The notes under the pieces: model-generated
What the model saw: only the letters and a program-made list of their open reading frames with translations
The model's database searches: none
What the model was told of the DNA's origin: nothing
Origin: Malikia granosa
Lineage (GTDB): Bacteria > Pseudomonadota > Gammaproteobacteria > Burkholderiales > Burkholderiaceae_C
Assembly (NCBI RefSeq): GCF_002980595.1
Contig: NZ_PVLQ01000027.1
Coordinates: forward strand, 186,001 to 250,000
Length of the DNA stretch: 64,000 nucleotides
Direction of reading: 5' to 3'
In this document: piece by piece, positions 55,671 through 64,000 of the stretch
Numbering within the stretch: position 1 is the stretch's first letter
Layout: each line of letters begins with the position of its first letter
Program-made: the position numbers and the translations under genes

Positions 55671-56816
55671 ATGAAATTCGCCATCAAGAAAATTGCCCTG
55701 GGCGCCGCCCTGACCCTCGGCGCGATCGCTGCCTTCGCGGCCGACCCGATCAAGATCGGCTCGGTGCTGTCGGTGACCGGACCGGCCGCCTTCCTCGGCG
55801 ACCCCGAGCTCAAGACGCTGCAGATGTATGTCGAGGACCTGAACAAGAAGGGCGGCGTGCTCGGCCGCCAGCTCGAGCTGGTGCACTACGACGATGGCAG
55901 CGACGCCAACAAGGCCAACGGCTTCACCAAGCGCCTGCTCGACGACGACAAGGTCGATGTCGTGATCGGCGGCACGACGACCGGTGCCACCATGTCGATG
56001 GTGCCGCTGGTCACCAAGGCCGAAGTGCCCTTCATCTCGCTTGCCGGCGCCGTGGTGGTGATCGAGCCGGTCAAGAAATGGGTGTTCAAGACGCCGCACA
56101 CCGACCGCATGGCCGCCGAGAAGGTGTTCGAGGACATGAAGAAGCGTGGCCTGAGCAAGGTGGCGCTGCTGTCCGAGACCTCGGGCTTCGGCCAGTCGGG
56201 CAAGAAGGAGACCGAGGCGGTTGCCGCCAAGTACGGCATCACGCTGGTGGCCAACGAGACCTACGGTCCCAAGGACACCGACATGAGCCCGCAGCTGACC
56301 AAGATCAAGAACAGCGCCGGCGTGCAGGCCGTGTTCGTGTTCGGCCTCGGCCAGGGTCCGGCGATCGTGACCAAGAACTACAAGCAGCTCGGCATCAGCC
56401 TGCCGCTCTACCAGTCGCATGGCGTGGCCTCGGACGAGTTCCTCAAGCTTGCCGGCCCGGCCGCCGAAGGCGTGCGCCTGCCCTCGCCAGCCCAGCTGAT
56501 CCCGGACCAGCTGCCGGCCAACGACCCGCAGAAGGCCATCGTCCAGTCCTATGACAAGGCCTACAAGCTGCGCTATAAGGAGGAGGCCTCCACCTTCGGC
56601 GGCTATGCCTACGACGCGCTGATGCTGACGGTCGACGCGATGAAGCGCGCCAACAGCACCGACAAGGCCAAAGTGCGCGATGCCCTCGAGGCGACCAAGG
56701 GCTATGTGGCCACCAGCGGCAGCTTCAACCTGTCTCCCACCGACCACATGGGCCTGAACCTGTCGGCCTTCCGCATGCTCGAGGTCAAGGGCGGCCAGTG
56801 GTCCCTGCTGCCCTGA
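55671..56816 (+). CDS. LivJ/LivK-type periplasmic substrate-binding protein
   Basis: 381 aa. Signal peptide MKFAIKKIALGAALTLGAIA, mature end near AFAAD. DPIKIGSVLSVTGPAAFLGDPELKTLQMYVEDLNKKGG is the type I binding-protein start. No other binding protein lies near livHMG-LivF, so this one, 7 kb further downstream and inside the paa operon, is the likely partner. Ligand may be phenylacetate or a related acid (inference). Confidence 0.9.
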   Translation: MKFAIKKIALGAALTLGAIAAFAADPIKIGSVLSVTGPAAFLGDPELKTLQMYVEDLNKKGGVLGRQLELVHYDDGSDANKANGFTKRLLDDDKVDVVIGGTTTGATMSMVPLVTKAEVPFISLAGAVVVIEPVKKWVFKTPHTDRMAAEKVFEDMKKRGLSKVALLSETSGFGQSGKKETEAVAAKYGITLVANETYGPKDTDMSPQLTKIKNSAGVQAVFVFGLGQGPAIVTKNYKQLGISLPLYQSHGVASDEFLKLAGPAAEGVRLPSPAQLIPDQLPANDPQKAIVQSYDKAYKLRYKEEASTFGGYAYDALMLTVDAMKRANSTDKAKVRDALEATKGYVATSGSFNLSPTDHMGLNLSAFRMLEVKGGQWSLLP

Positions 56817-56840
56817 GCCCGTCCTTCTGATCGTTGCATC

Positions 56841-57623
56841 ATGTACAAGACCCTGAGTATCGAGCGCCGCGGCCGCGTCGCCACCGTCTGGATGGACCGG
56901 CCCGAGGTGTTCAATGCCTTCGACGAGCAGCTGATCGACGAGCTGGCCGCGGCCTGCGCCGAACTCGACGCCGACGCCTCGGTGCGGGTGGTGGTGCTGG
57001 GCGGCAAGGGCAGGCATTTCTCGGCCGGCGCCGACCTGAACTGGATGAAGCGTGCCTCGGCCTTCAGCGAGGAAGAGAACCGCGCCGACGCGCGCCGCTT
57101 TGCCGGCATGCTGCGTGCCCTGTCCGGCCTGTCCAAGCCGACCATTGCGCGCATCCAGGGCGCAGCGCTCGGCGGCGGCACCGGCCTGGCCGCGGCCTGC
57201 GACATGGCGGTGGCCAGCAGCGATGCGCTGTTCGCGACCTCCGAGGTCAAGTTCGGCATCATCCCGGCGGTGATCAGCCCCTATGTGCTGCGCGCCATCG
57301 GGCCGCGCCAGGCGCTGCGCTACTTCCAGAGCGGCGAGCGCTTCAGTGCCCGGCGCGCCTACGAGATCGGCCTGGTCAACGAGGTCTGCGAGCGCGACGA
57401 CCTCGACGCGACGCTGGAGCGCCTGATCGAGCCGCTGATCGCCGGCGCGCCGCAGGCGCAGCAGGCGGCCAAGGATCTGATCGCGGCGATCCATGCTCGC
57501 CCGATCGACGACGACGTGAGCGAGGAAACCGCTCAGCGTATCGCCCGCCAGCGGGCGACCGACGAAGCGCGCGATGGCATCGCCGCTTTTCTCGACAAGC
57601 GAACCCCGAGCTGGCTGCTCTGA
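56841..57623 (+). CDS. Enoyl-CoA hydratase, methylglutaconyl-CoA hydratase (LiuC)-like
   Basis: 260 aa crotonase. FSAGADLNWMKR and the block EVKFGIIPAVISPYVLRAIG resemble LiuC/AUH more than PaaF, PaaG or PaaB-type hydratases. LiuC acts in leucine breakdown, so its position between a binding protein and paaA is unusual. It may hydrate a phenylacetate-pathway enoyl-CoA or belong to leucine use. Confidence 0.82.
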   Translation: MYKTLSIERRGRVATVWMDRPEVFNAFDEQLIDELAAACAELDADASVRVVVLGGKGRHFSAGADLNWMKRASAFSEEENRADARRFAGMLRALSGLSKPTIARIQGAALGGGTGLAAACDMAVASSDALFATSEVKFGIIPAVISPYVLRAIGPRQALRYFQSGERFSARRAYEIGLVNEVCERDDLDATLERLIEPLIAGAPQAQQAAKDLIAAIHARPIDDDVSEETAQRIARQRATDEARDGIAAFLDKRTPSWLL

Positions 57624-57665
57624 CAGGCCTGGCCCGCAAAGCTTCAACCCCAAGGAGTAATCCCC

Positions 57666-58676
57666 ATGTACACGCAATCCTTCAGCGTATCGGACGAACC
57701 GGGCAAGGCGCTCAAGCCGGTGGCCTCGACTGAGCCGGCCGAGCTGATGGCCAGGTTCGACGCCCGCATCGACGCCGACGGCCGCATCGAGCCGCAGGAC
57801 TGGATGCCCGAGGCCTACCGCAAGACACTGGTGCGCCAGATCAGCCAGCACGCGCATTCCGAGATCGTCGGCATGCTGCCCGAGGGCAACTGGATCAGCC
57901 GCGCCCCGAGCCTGAAGCGCAAGGCGATCCTGATCGCCAAGGTGCAGGACGAGGGCGGCCACGGCCTCTACCTGTACTCCGCCGCCGAGACCCTGGGCAC
58001 CAGCCGTGACCAGATGCTCGACGCGCTGCACTCGGGCAAGGCCAAGTACAGCTCGATCTTCAACTATCCGACGCTGAACTGGGCCGATGTCGGCGTGATC
58101 GGCTGGCTGGTCGATGGCGCCGCCATCATGAACCAGGTGCCGCTGTGCCGCTGCTCCTACGGCCCCTATGCCCGCGCCATGGTGCGCGTCTGCAAGGAGG
58201 AGTCCTTCCACCAGCGCCAGGGCTACGAGGCGCTGCTGGTGATGATGAAGGGCACCGACGAGCAGCGCGCGATGGTGCAGGATGCCGTCAACCGCTACTG
58301 GTGGAAATGCCTGGCCATGTTCGGACCGCCCGACGCCGACAGCCCCAACAGCGTGCAGGGCATGCGCTGGGGCATCAAGCGCATCAGCAACGACGACCTG
58401 CGCCAGAAGTTCATCGACGCGACCGTGCCGCAGGCCAAGGTGCTGGGCGTGACCCTGCCCGACCCGGACCTGAAGTGGAACGAGGAGCGCGGCCACTACG
58501 ACTACGGACAGATCGACTGGGACGAGTTCTGGCAGACCGTCAACGGCAACGGCCCCTGCAACAAGGAACGCCTGTCGACCCGCGTGAAAGCGCACAACGA
58601 TGGCCAATGGGTGCGCGAAGCCGCGCTGGCCCATGCCCGCAAACAGCAACAACGTGCAATGAAGGAGGCAGCATGA
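57666..58676 (+). CDS. paaA: Phenylacetyl-CoA epoxidase oxygenase subunit PaaA
   Basis: 336 aa diiron subunit. Iron-ligand motifs [13 protein letters not shown] and [14 protein letters not shown] (E-x2-H) sit on separate helices; [20 protein letters not shown] is a conserved block. Adds one O from O2 across the ring of phenylacetyl-CoA. A clear AAGGAG ribosome site. Stop overlaps the paaB start. Confidence 0.97.
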   Translation: MYTQSFSVSDEPGKALKPVASTEPAELMARFDARIDADGRIEPQDWMPEAYRKTLVRQISQHAHSEIVGMLPEGNWISRAPSLKRKAILIAKVQDEGGHGLYLYSAAETLGTSRDQMLDALHSGKAKYSSIFNYPTLNWADVGVIGWLVDGAAIMNQVPLCRCSYGPYARAMVRVCKEESFHQRQGYEALLVMMKGTDEQRAMVQDAVNRYWWKCLAMFGPPDADSPNSVQGMRWGIKRISNDDLRQKFIDATVPQAKVLGVTLPDPDLKWNEERGHYDYGQIDWDEFWQTVNGNGPCNKERLSTRVKAHNDGQWVREAALAHARKQQQRAMKEAA

Positions 58677-58966
58677 GCGCAGCACTGAAGGAATGGCCCC
58701 TGTGGGAAGTTTTTGTTCGCAGCAAGCAGGGTCTTGAGCACAAGCACTGCGGCAGCCTGCACGCGTCCGACGCGCAGCATGCGCTCGAGATGGCGCGCGA
58801 CGTCTACACCCGGCGCCAGGAAGGCGTGAGCATCTGGGTGCTGCCCTCGGCGCAGATCACCGCCAGCAACCCGGATGACAAGGGCGAGCTGTTCGACCCG
58901 GCGGCCGACAAGATCTACCGTCATCCGACCTTCTACGAGATCCCGGAAGAAGTGGGGCACATGTAA
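58673..58966 (+). CDS. paaB: Phenylacetyl-CoA epoxidase subunit PaaB
   Basis: 97 aa. [31 protein letters not shown] and [16 protein letters not shown] are PaaB signatures. A small subunit needed for assembly of the larger PaaABC complex. ATGA overlap with paaA; paaC begins on the next base. Confidence 0.96.
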   Translation: MSAALKEWPLWEVFVRSKQGLEHKHCGSLHASDAQHALEMARDVYTRRQEGVSIWVLPSAQITASNPDDKGELFDPAADKIYRHPTFYEIPEEVGHM

Positions 58967-59749
58967 ATGAGCGCGACCGCCAACTACCTGCTGCACCTGG
59001 CCGACAACGCCGTGGTGCTGGGCCAGCGCAACGCCGAATGGTGCGGCCATGGCCCCGCGATCGAGGAAGACATCGCGCTGGCCAACGTCAGCCTGGACCT
59101 GATCGGCCAGGCGCGCCTGCTGTACCAGCAGGCAGCGACCGAACTCGGCGGCGACGCCACCGAGGACCGTCTGGCCTATTTCCGCGACGTGCCGGAGTTC
59201 CGCAACTACACCCTGCTGGAGCTGCCGCACCACAGCGCGCTGGTCGGCTATGCCAAGAGCGACCTCGACTACGGCACCACCATCGTGCGCAACTTCCTCT
59301 ACAGCGCGCTGATGGTGCTGGTCTGGGAGCGGCTGCAGCAGTCCAAGGACGAGCAGCTGGCCGCCATCGCCGCCAAGTCGCTGAAGGAAGTGCGCTACCA
59401 CCTGCGCCACTCGCGCGACTGGCTGGTGCGCCTGGGCGACGGCACGGACGAGTCGCACGCCCGCGTGCAGGCCGCGCTCGACCACCTGATGCCCTACACC
59501 CAGGAATTCTGGACTGGCAGCAGCATGGAGGCCGCCGCGGTCGCCACTGGCGTCGGGGTCGATGTCGCCGCGCTCAAGTCCGACTGGGATGCACTGGTCG
59601 ACGACGCGCTGCAGGAAGCCACCCTGGTGCGCCCGGCCGTCGGCGGCTACGTGACCCAGGGCAAGAACGGCCTGCATTCCGAGCACCTCGGCTTCCTGCT
59701 GTCCGAGATGCAGGGCCTGGCCCGCGCCCATCCCAACGCCAGCTGGTAA
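58967..59749 (+). CDS. paaC: Phenylacetyl-CoA epoxidase structural subunit PaaC
   Basis: 260 aa, ferritin-like fold related to PaaA; LLHLADNAVVLGQRNAEWCGHGPAIEEDIALANVSLDLIGQARLL is the PaaC start. Pairs with PaaA and helps bind substrate. It abuts paaB with no gap. Confidence 0.96.
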   Translation: MSATANYLLHLADNAVVLGQRNAEWCGHGPAIEEDIALANVSLDLIGQARLLYQQAATELGGDATEDRLAYFRDVPEFRNYTLLELPHHSALVGYAKSDLDYGTTIVRNFLYSALMVLVWERLQQSKDEQLAAIAAKSLKEVRYHLRHSRDWLVRLGDGTDESHARVQAALDHLMPYTQEFWTGSSMEAAAVATGVGVDVAALKSDWDALVDDALQEATLVRPAVGGYVTQGKNGLHSEHLGFLLSEMQGLARAHPNASW

Positions 59750-59753
59750 GCCC

Positions 59754-60284
59754 ATGAACGCCGTCATTCCAAGCGATGCCGTGCAGGCGGCCTGGGCCGC
59801 GCTGGAGGCGCTGGCCGATCCGGAGATTCCGGTCGTCTCGCTGCGTGAGCTCGGCATCCTGCGCGACGTGCGCCAGGGCGCCGACGGCCTGGAGGTGGTG
59901 ATCACGCCGACCTACAGCGGCTGCCCGGCCATGGGCCAGATCGAGGATGACGTGCGCGCCACGCTGCAGGCCGCCGGCCTGCAGGGCCGGGTGATCACGC
60001 AGCTGGCCCCGGCCTGGACCACCGACTGGATGAGCGACGTGGCGCGCGAGAAGCTGCGTGTCTACGGCATCGCCCCGCCGCAGCATCGCTGCGCCAGCCA
60101 GGCGCCGGCCGGCGAGAGCCCGCTGCGCTTCGTGCGCCAGGCCGCCCGGCCCGAGGTCGTGCCCTGTCCGCATTGCGGCTCCAGCCACACGGTGGAGTCC
60201 TCGCATTTCGGCTCCACCGCCTGCAAGGCGCTCTACAAGTGTCTGGACTGCCAAGAGCCGTTCGACTACTTCAAGCCGTATTAA
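59754..60284 (+). CDS. paaD: Phenylacetyl-CoA epoxidase maturation factor PaaD
   Basis: 176 aa. DUF59/MIP18 domain with DPEIPVVSLRELGILRDV and PTYSGCPAMGQIEDDV (active Cys), then a zinc-ribbon-like tail with CPHCGSSHT and CLDCQEPFDYFKPY. Thought to aid iron-sulfur cluster supply to PaaE (family knowledge). Starts 4 bp after paaC. Confidence 0.94.
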   Translation: MNAVIPSDAVQAAWAALEALADPEIPVVSLRELGILRDVRQGADGLEVVITPTYSGCPAMGQIEDDVRATLQAAGLQGRVITQLAPAWTTDWMSDVAREKLRVYGIAPPQHRCASQAPAGESPLRFVRQAARPEVVPCPHCGSSHTVESSHFGSTACKALYKCLDCQEPFDYFKPY

Positions 60285-60304
60285 GTTTTACCGGAGACAC
60301 CCGC

Positions 60305-61408
60305 ATGTCTGCCCCCCGTTTTCAAGAGCTCATGGTCAAGCAAGTCAGTCCGGAAGCGGCTGGCTCGGTGGCCATCACCTTCGACATTCCGGCCGCTGCC
60401 AGGGATGACTTCCACTTCGAGCCCGGCCAGTTCCTGACCCTGCGCGCGACGGTCGACGGCCAGGACCTGCGCCGCAACTACTCGATCAGCAGCCCGCGCA
60501 GCCGTCTGCTCAAGAGCGGCGAGCTCGAGGTCGGCATCCGTCCGGTCGAGGGCGGCCTGTTCTCCAACTGGGCGGCGACCGCCGTCAAGGCCGGTGACCG
60601 CATCAGCGTGCTGCCGCCGGAGGGCCGCTTCACGGTCAAGAAGGCGCGCGCCATCCACCGCGTCGGCTTTGCCGCCGGCTCCGGCATCACCCCCATCCTG
60701 TCGATCGCCGCCACCACGCTGGAGGAGCAGCCCGAGTCCAAGTTCACCCTGGTCTACGGCAACCGCCGCATGTCCAGCGTGATGTTCAACGAGGCGCTGC
60801 AGGACCTGAAGGACCGCTTTGCCGGCCGCTTCACCATGATCCACATCCTGTCGCGCCAGGCGCAGGAAGTCGATCTGTTGCAAGGCCGCATCGACGGCCC
60901 CAAGGTGCGCGCCATCATTGACGCGCTGTTGCCGGTCAAGAGCATGGACGAGGTCTTCATCTGCGGCCCCGAGGCCATGATCGAGGCCACCACCCAGGCG
61001 CTGGTCGAGGCCGGCGTGCCCGAGAGCCGGGTCCACAGCGAGCGCTTCGCCAGCTCGGCGGCCCAGGCGGCCAAGGTGCAGGCCGACACCGATGCCGCCA
61101 CAGCCAAGGCCGCTGCCGCCAAGGAGGTGCAGATGACCGTGGTGGTCGATGGCAAGGAATTCGAGATCCCGGTCAGCCGCGACGAGCACCTGCTCGATGC
61201 CGCGCTGGGCGCCGGCCTGGACCTGCCGTTCTCCTGCAAGGCCGGCGTCTGCTGCACCTGCCGCTGCAAGGTGGTCGAGGGCAGCGCCACCATGGACAAG
61301 AACTACACGCTCGAGGCCGACGAGGTCGCGCAGGGCTATGTGCTGAGCTGCCAGGCCCGCGCCGCCGCCGATACGATGAAGCTGGTGCTGAGCTTCGACC
61401 ACCGTTGA
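60305..61408 (+). CDS. paaE: Phenylacetyl-CoA epoxidase reductase PaaE
   Basis: 367 aa. FAD-binding RRNYSISSPRS, NAD domain with GFAAGSGITPILSI and FICGPEAMIE, and a C-terminal 2Fe-2S ferredoxin domain with CKAGVCCTCRC plus a final Cys. Feeds electrons from NADPH to PaaAC. An Ala-rich linker (about 265-285) joins the two halves. Last gene before the operon terminator. Confidence 0.97.
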   Translation: MSAPRFQELMVKQVSPEAAGSVAITFDIPAAARDDFHFEPGQFLTLRATVDGQDLRRNYSISSPRSRLLKSGELEVGIRPVEGGLFSNWAATAVKAGDRISVLPPEGRFTVKKARAIHRVGFAAGSGITPILSIAATTLEEQPESKFTLVYGNRRMSSVMFNEALQDLKDRFAGRFTMIHILSRQAQEVDLLQGRIDGPKVRAIIDALLPVKSMDEVFICGPEAMIEATTQALVEAGVPESRVHSERFASSAAQAAKVQADTDAATAKAAAAKEVQMTVVVDGKEFEIPVSRDEHLLDAALGAGLDLPFSCKAGVCCTCRCKVVEGSATMDKNYTLEADEVAQGYVLSCQARAAADTMKLVLSFDHR

Positions 61409-61414
61409 GCTACC

Positions 61415-61441
61415 CGGGCGCTCGCGCGCCCGTCATTTTTT
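61415..61441 (+). terminator. Terminator of the paa operon
   Basis: CGGGCGC-TCGC-GCGCCCG, a perfect 7-bp GC stem, followed by TCA and a T6 tract, seven bases after the paaE stop. Confidence 0.88.
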
Positions 61442-61452
61442 GACCGCTGTCG

Positions 61453-61481
61453 CTGGTCCGGCCCCTGGGTCTGGCTATAGT
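61453..61481 (+). promoter_or_regulatory. Candidate promoter of the PaaF-like gene
   Basis: CTGGTC (61453-61458) and TATAGT (61476-61481) with a 17-bp spacer. The -10 matches consensus at five of six bases; the -35 is poor, so an activator may help. Confidence 0.4.
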
Positions 61482-61512
61482 GAGGCGGTTTTTTCACATC
61501 AGGACCTTCTCC

Positions 61513-62295
61513 ATGACATCGACTCCCGAATTCATCCAGATCCGTACCGAAGGCCGCGTCGGCATCCTCACGCTCAATCGTCCCAAGCAGCTCAATGCGC
61601 TCAACGACCAGCTGATCGACGAACTGGTCGCCGCCCTCAAGGCCTTCGATGCCGACGACGAGATCGGCTGCATGATCGTCACCGGCAGCGAGAAGGCCTT
61701 CGCCGCTGGCGCCGACATCGGTGCCATGGCCAGCTACACCTTCTCCGATGTCTACAAGAGCGAATACATCACGCACAACTGGGACCTGATCCGCTCGATC
61801 AGGAAGCCCGTGATCGCCGCGGTCAGCGGCTTCGCGCTCGGCGGCGGCTGCGAGCTGGCGATGCTGTGCGACTTCATCATCGCGGCCGACAACGCCAAGT
61901 TCGGCCAGCCCGAAATCAAGCTGGCCATCATTCCGGGCGCCGGCGGCACCCAGCGCCTGCCGCGCGCCATCGGCAAGTCCAAGGCGATGGATCTGGTGCT
62001 GACCGGCCGCATGATGGATGCGCAGGAAGCCGAGCGCGCCGGCCTGGTCAGCCGCGTGGTGCCGCTGGACAAGCTGATGGACGAGGCACTGGGCGCAGCG
62101 CTGACGATCTGCAACTACTCGCTGCCGAGCGTGATGGTGGCCAAGGAGGCGGTCAACCGCGCCTTCGAAGGCAGCCTGACCGATGGCGCGATGTTCGAGC
62201 GCCGCATGTTCCACGCCCTGTTCGCCACCGCCGACCAGAAGGAAGGCATGACCGCCTTCGTCGAGAAGCGCAAGCCCGAATTCAAGCACCGCTGA
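61513..62295 (+). CDS. paaF: Enoyl-CoA hydratase, PaaF-like
   Basis: 260 aa crotonase with both catalytic Glu: [11 protein letters not shown] and [21 protein letters not shown], which matches PaaF and short-chain enoyl-CoA hydratases. Hydrates 2,3-dehydroadipyl-CoA. It lies after the paa terminator with its own likely promoter, so it is expressed separately. Could also be a general enoyl-CoA hydratase; context favours PaaF. Confidence 0.85.
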   Translation: MTSTPEFIQIRTEGRVGILTLNRPKQLNALNDQLIDELVAALKAFDADDEIGCMIVTGSEKAFAAGADIGAMASYTFSDVYKSEYITHNWDLIRSIRKPVIAAVSGFALGGGCELAMLCDFIIAADNAKFGQPEIKLAIIPGAGGTQRLPRAIGKSKAMDLVLTGRMMDAQEAERAGLVSRVVPLDKLMDEALGAALTICNYSLPSVMVAKEAVNRAFEGSLTDGAMFERRMFHALFATADQKEGMTAFVEKRKPEFKHR

Positions 62296-62296
62296 T

Positions 62297-62314
62297 CCGG
62301 TGCCACAGCACCGG
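62297..62314. terminator. Hairpin between convergent genes
   Basis: CCGGTGC-CACA-GCACCGG, a perfect 7-bp stem with a 4-nt loop, placed in the 27-bp gap between paaF and the acetyltransferase gene. No T-tract on either strand, so its role as a bidirectional terminator is uncertain. Confidence 0.4.
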
Positions 62315-62322
62315 CGAGCCGC

Positions 62323-64000
62323 TCAGGCCTGCAGCGGCTTGAGCACCCGCTTCAGGTCGGCGCCGTCCGGGTGCGGCAGCACCGAGAAGCCCAGGCTGGC
62401 CATCAGGCGCAGCATCTTCTCGTTGTCCGCCAGCACGTCGCCGACCATGTAGCGGTAGGACTTGTCGCGCGCGCAGTCCATCAGCGCGCCCATCAGGCGC
62501 CGGCCCAGCCCGCTGCGCTGCCAGCGGTCGTCGACCACCAGCGCGAACTCGACCGATTCGCCGTCGGCGGTCAGGGTGTAGCGCGCCGCGCCGATCTGCT
62601 GCGTCACGCCGTCCTCCTCGGTCAGCGCGACCAGCGCCATCTCGCGGTCGTAGTCGACCTGGGTGAAGCGCGCCACCAGTCCCGGCGGCATCTCGTCGAT
62701 CCGCTCCATGAAGCGGTAGTAGCGCGTCGCGGGCGACATGCGCTGGAAGAAGCCCAGCAGCAGCGCCGCGTCCTCCGGTTTCACGGCACGCACCGTGACC
62801 CGGCGGCCCTCGCGCATCGGCCATTCCTGCGTCAGGTGGGACGGGTAGGGGTGGATCGCCAGGTGCGCATAGCGCGCCTTGCCCGCGCCGAGCGCCGGGT
62901 CCATCGCGAGGCGCGCGCCCACTGCGGTCGCGCCATCCTCGTCGGCCAGCAGGTCGATCGACAGCTCGCGCAGCCAGGGCAGCTCGCAGGCCAGGTTCGA
63001 CACCGCGAGCAGCGTGTTCTCGAGCGCCTGCCGGTTCACCGGCGGCAGCTGGCGGAAGGCGTCGAGCGTGCGCGCGACCCGCGTCGACTCGATCAGACGC
63101 TGCGCCAGGAAGCGGTTGAGTGGCGGCAAGGCCAGCGCGCGGTCCTGGAACACGTCCATCGGATCGCCGCCAGCGCCAAAGGCGATCACCGGCCCGAACA
63201 CCGCATCGCGCAGCACGCCGACGCTGAGCTTGCGCGCGTGCGGCTGTTCGCGGTGGCGCTCGAGCGCGACCCCGCCGACATGGCCGCCGGGCTGGGACGC
63301 GCGCGCGGCCTCGATGAGGTCCTGGTAGGCCAGCCGCACCGACTCCAGGCTGCTCAGGTTGACGCGCGCCAGCGAGGCATCGGCGGCCAGGTCCTGGCCC
63401 TCGAGCCGGATGTCGACTGGCAGCCCGAGCTGCTCGGCCATGAAGATCGCCTCGCTGGTCGAGCGCGCGATCGCCACCGGCGGCACCTCGATGCCGAAGC
63501 TGCGCAGCAGCGCGCGCGTCTCGAGCGCCGAAGGCACGCGCCGCTGCTCGGCCAGCAGCTGGTCGGCCAGCACGCGCGCGTTGCCGCTGCCGGCGCGCTC
63601 GTAGTCCTGGTCCGGACCCGGCGCCTGCAGCAGCAGGTTCTGGTTGTCGTAGTAGCCCGCGATGTCGCTGAACAGCTCGACCGCGGTCTCTGGCGTGCCG
63701 AACACCGGCACCCCGGCTTGCTCCAGCCGCTGGCGCGCCGCGGCCACCTGGGCGCCGCCCATGAAGCAGCAGCAGATCGGCACGCGGCTGCTGCCGGCTT
63801 GCTCGGCGATGCCGGCGGCGACGCGCTCGGGCTGCACCATGGCCAGCGGCGACAGCACCACCAGCAGCGCGCCGACCGAGGGGTCGTTGCGCAGCGCGGC
63901 GATTGCCTGCAGGTAGCGTTCGGGCGTCGCGTCGCCGCCCAGGTCGACCGGATTGGTGCCGTTCCAGTCGCGTGGCAGGAAGGCCCTGAGCGTGGCGACG
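62323..64000 (-). CDS. NDP-forming acyl-CoA synthetase / GNAT acetyltransferase fusion, 3' part
   Basis: The frame is open from the window edge to 62323, about 559 residues, with the start missing. The visible part begins in the CoA/ligase region (NGTNPVDLGGDATPERYL), continues through the ATP-grasp part, and ends in a GNAT domain of about 165 aa with the acetyl-CoA loop DRWQRSGLGRRLMGAL. This is the Pat/Pka layout, in which a usually inactive synthetase half is joined to a protein lysine acetyltransferase that tunes acyl-CoA synthetases. Convergent with paaF. Confidence 0.88.
   Translation of the reverse strand, partial: VATLRAFLPRDWNGTNPVDLGGDATPERYLQAIAALRNDPSVGALLVVLSPLAMVQPERVAAGIAEQAGSSRVPICCCFMGGAQVAAARQRLEQAGVPVFGTPETAVELFSDIAGYYDNQNLLLQAPGPDQDYERAGSGNARVLADQLLAEQRRVPSALETRALLRSFGIEVPPVAIARSTSEAIFMAEQLGLPVDIRLEGQDLAADASLARVNLSSLESVRLAYQDLIEAARASQPGGHVGGVALERHREQPHARKLSVGVLRDAVFGPVIAFGAGGDPMDVFQDRALALPPLNRFLAQRLIESTRVARTLDAFRQLPPVNRQALENTLLAVSNLACELPWLRELSIDLLADEDGATAVGARLAMDPALGAGKARYAHLAIHPYPSHLTQEWPMREGRRVTVRAVKPEDAALLLGFFQRMSPATRYYRFMERIDEMPPGLVARFTQVDYDREMALVALTEEDGVTQQIGAARYTLTADGESVEFALVVDDRWQRSGLGRRLMGALMDCARDKSYRYMVGDVLADNEKMLRLMASLGFSVLPHPDGADLKRVLKPLQA

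Overview
The window looks like chromosome from a GC-rich betaproteobacterium of the order Burkholderiales, probably close to Comamonadaceae. This is inferred from gene content: a Burkholderiales-type porin, a fused MaoC/phosphate acetyltransferase followed by acetate kinase, a DUF3141 protein and FabI, a PaaX/PaaN-type phenylacetate cluster, and grpE-dnaK-dnaJ. No rRNA, prophage, insertion sequence or CRISPR array was seen. There is one tRNA gene, Gly-CCC.

Layout. (1) 1-2447: the 3' end of polyphosphate kinase, a SixA-type phosphohistidine phosphatase overlapping it, and a small ribbon-helix-helix protein. (2) 2587-10436: a C2/acyl-CoA operon (MaoC-Pta fusion, acetate kinase, DUF3141 protein with a PHA-synthase-like cysteine box, CoA-transferase, FabI). 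(3) 10599-12015: a highly expressed porin and a probable 59-aa protein with its own promoter. (4) 12137-20432: phosphate control, with ppx divergent from pstSCAB-phoU-phoBR and a clear Pho box before pstS. (5) 20422-34668: housekeeping and mixed genes, including a membrane glycosyltransferase-like protein, L31 type B, Rho, thioredoxin, ferredoxin, AzlCD, RidA, an unusual CorA-like transporter, a frameshifted phytase-like gene, an FAD-reductase/patatin fusion, a dienelactone hydrolase and a DHH phosphoesterase. (6) 34791-42396 and on to 43077: tRNA-Gly, GabD, a diguanylate cyclase, a beta-CASP hydrolase, and dnaJ-dnaK-grpE with two sigma-32-like promoters. (7) 43202-62295: a phenylacetate island with PaaX, a liv-type ABC transporter, a long paa operon and a separate PaaF-like hydratase. 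(8) 62323-64000: the 3' part of an NDP-forming acyl-CoA synthetase/GNAT acetyltransferase.

How the genes fit together. Regions 1 and 4 are the phosphate and polyphosphate module (uptake, PhoBR sensing, polyP synthesis and breakdown), split by the C2/acyl-CoA operon and the porin. The phenylacetate island encodes the CoA ligase (PaaK), the epoxidase and its reductase (PaaABCDE), the isomerase (PaaG), an aldehyde dehydrogenase (PaaN), beta-oxidation steps (PaaF-like, PaaH, PaaJ) and a rescue thioesterase (PaaI). An ABC importer accompanies it. Its membrane and ATPase genes sit in a separate upstream operon, while its likely periplasmic binding protein lies inside the paa operon.

The most unusual items are: a hemerythrin-like diiron domain fused to the LivF ATPase beside an O2-dependent pathway; a 19-aa leader ORF coupled to livH; a 20-bp motif shared by the liv and paa leaders; an FAD-reductase/patatin fusion; a MaoC domain lacking its usual Asp/His pair; and a CorA-like protein with GMG in place of GMN. 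Functions come from motifs and family knowledge read by eye; no database search was run.
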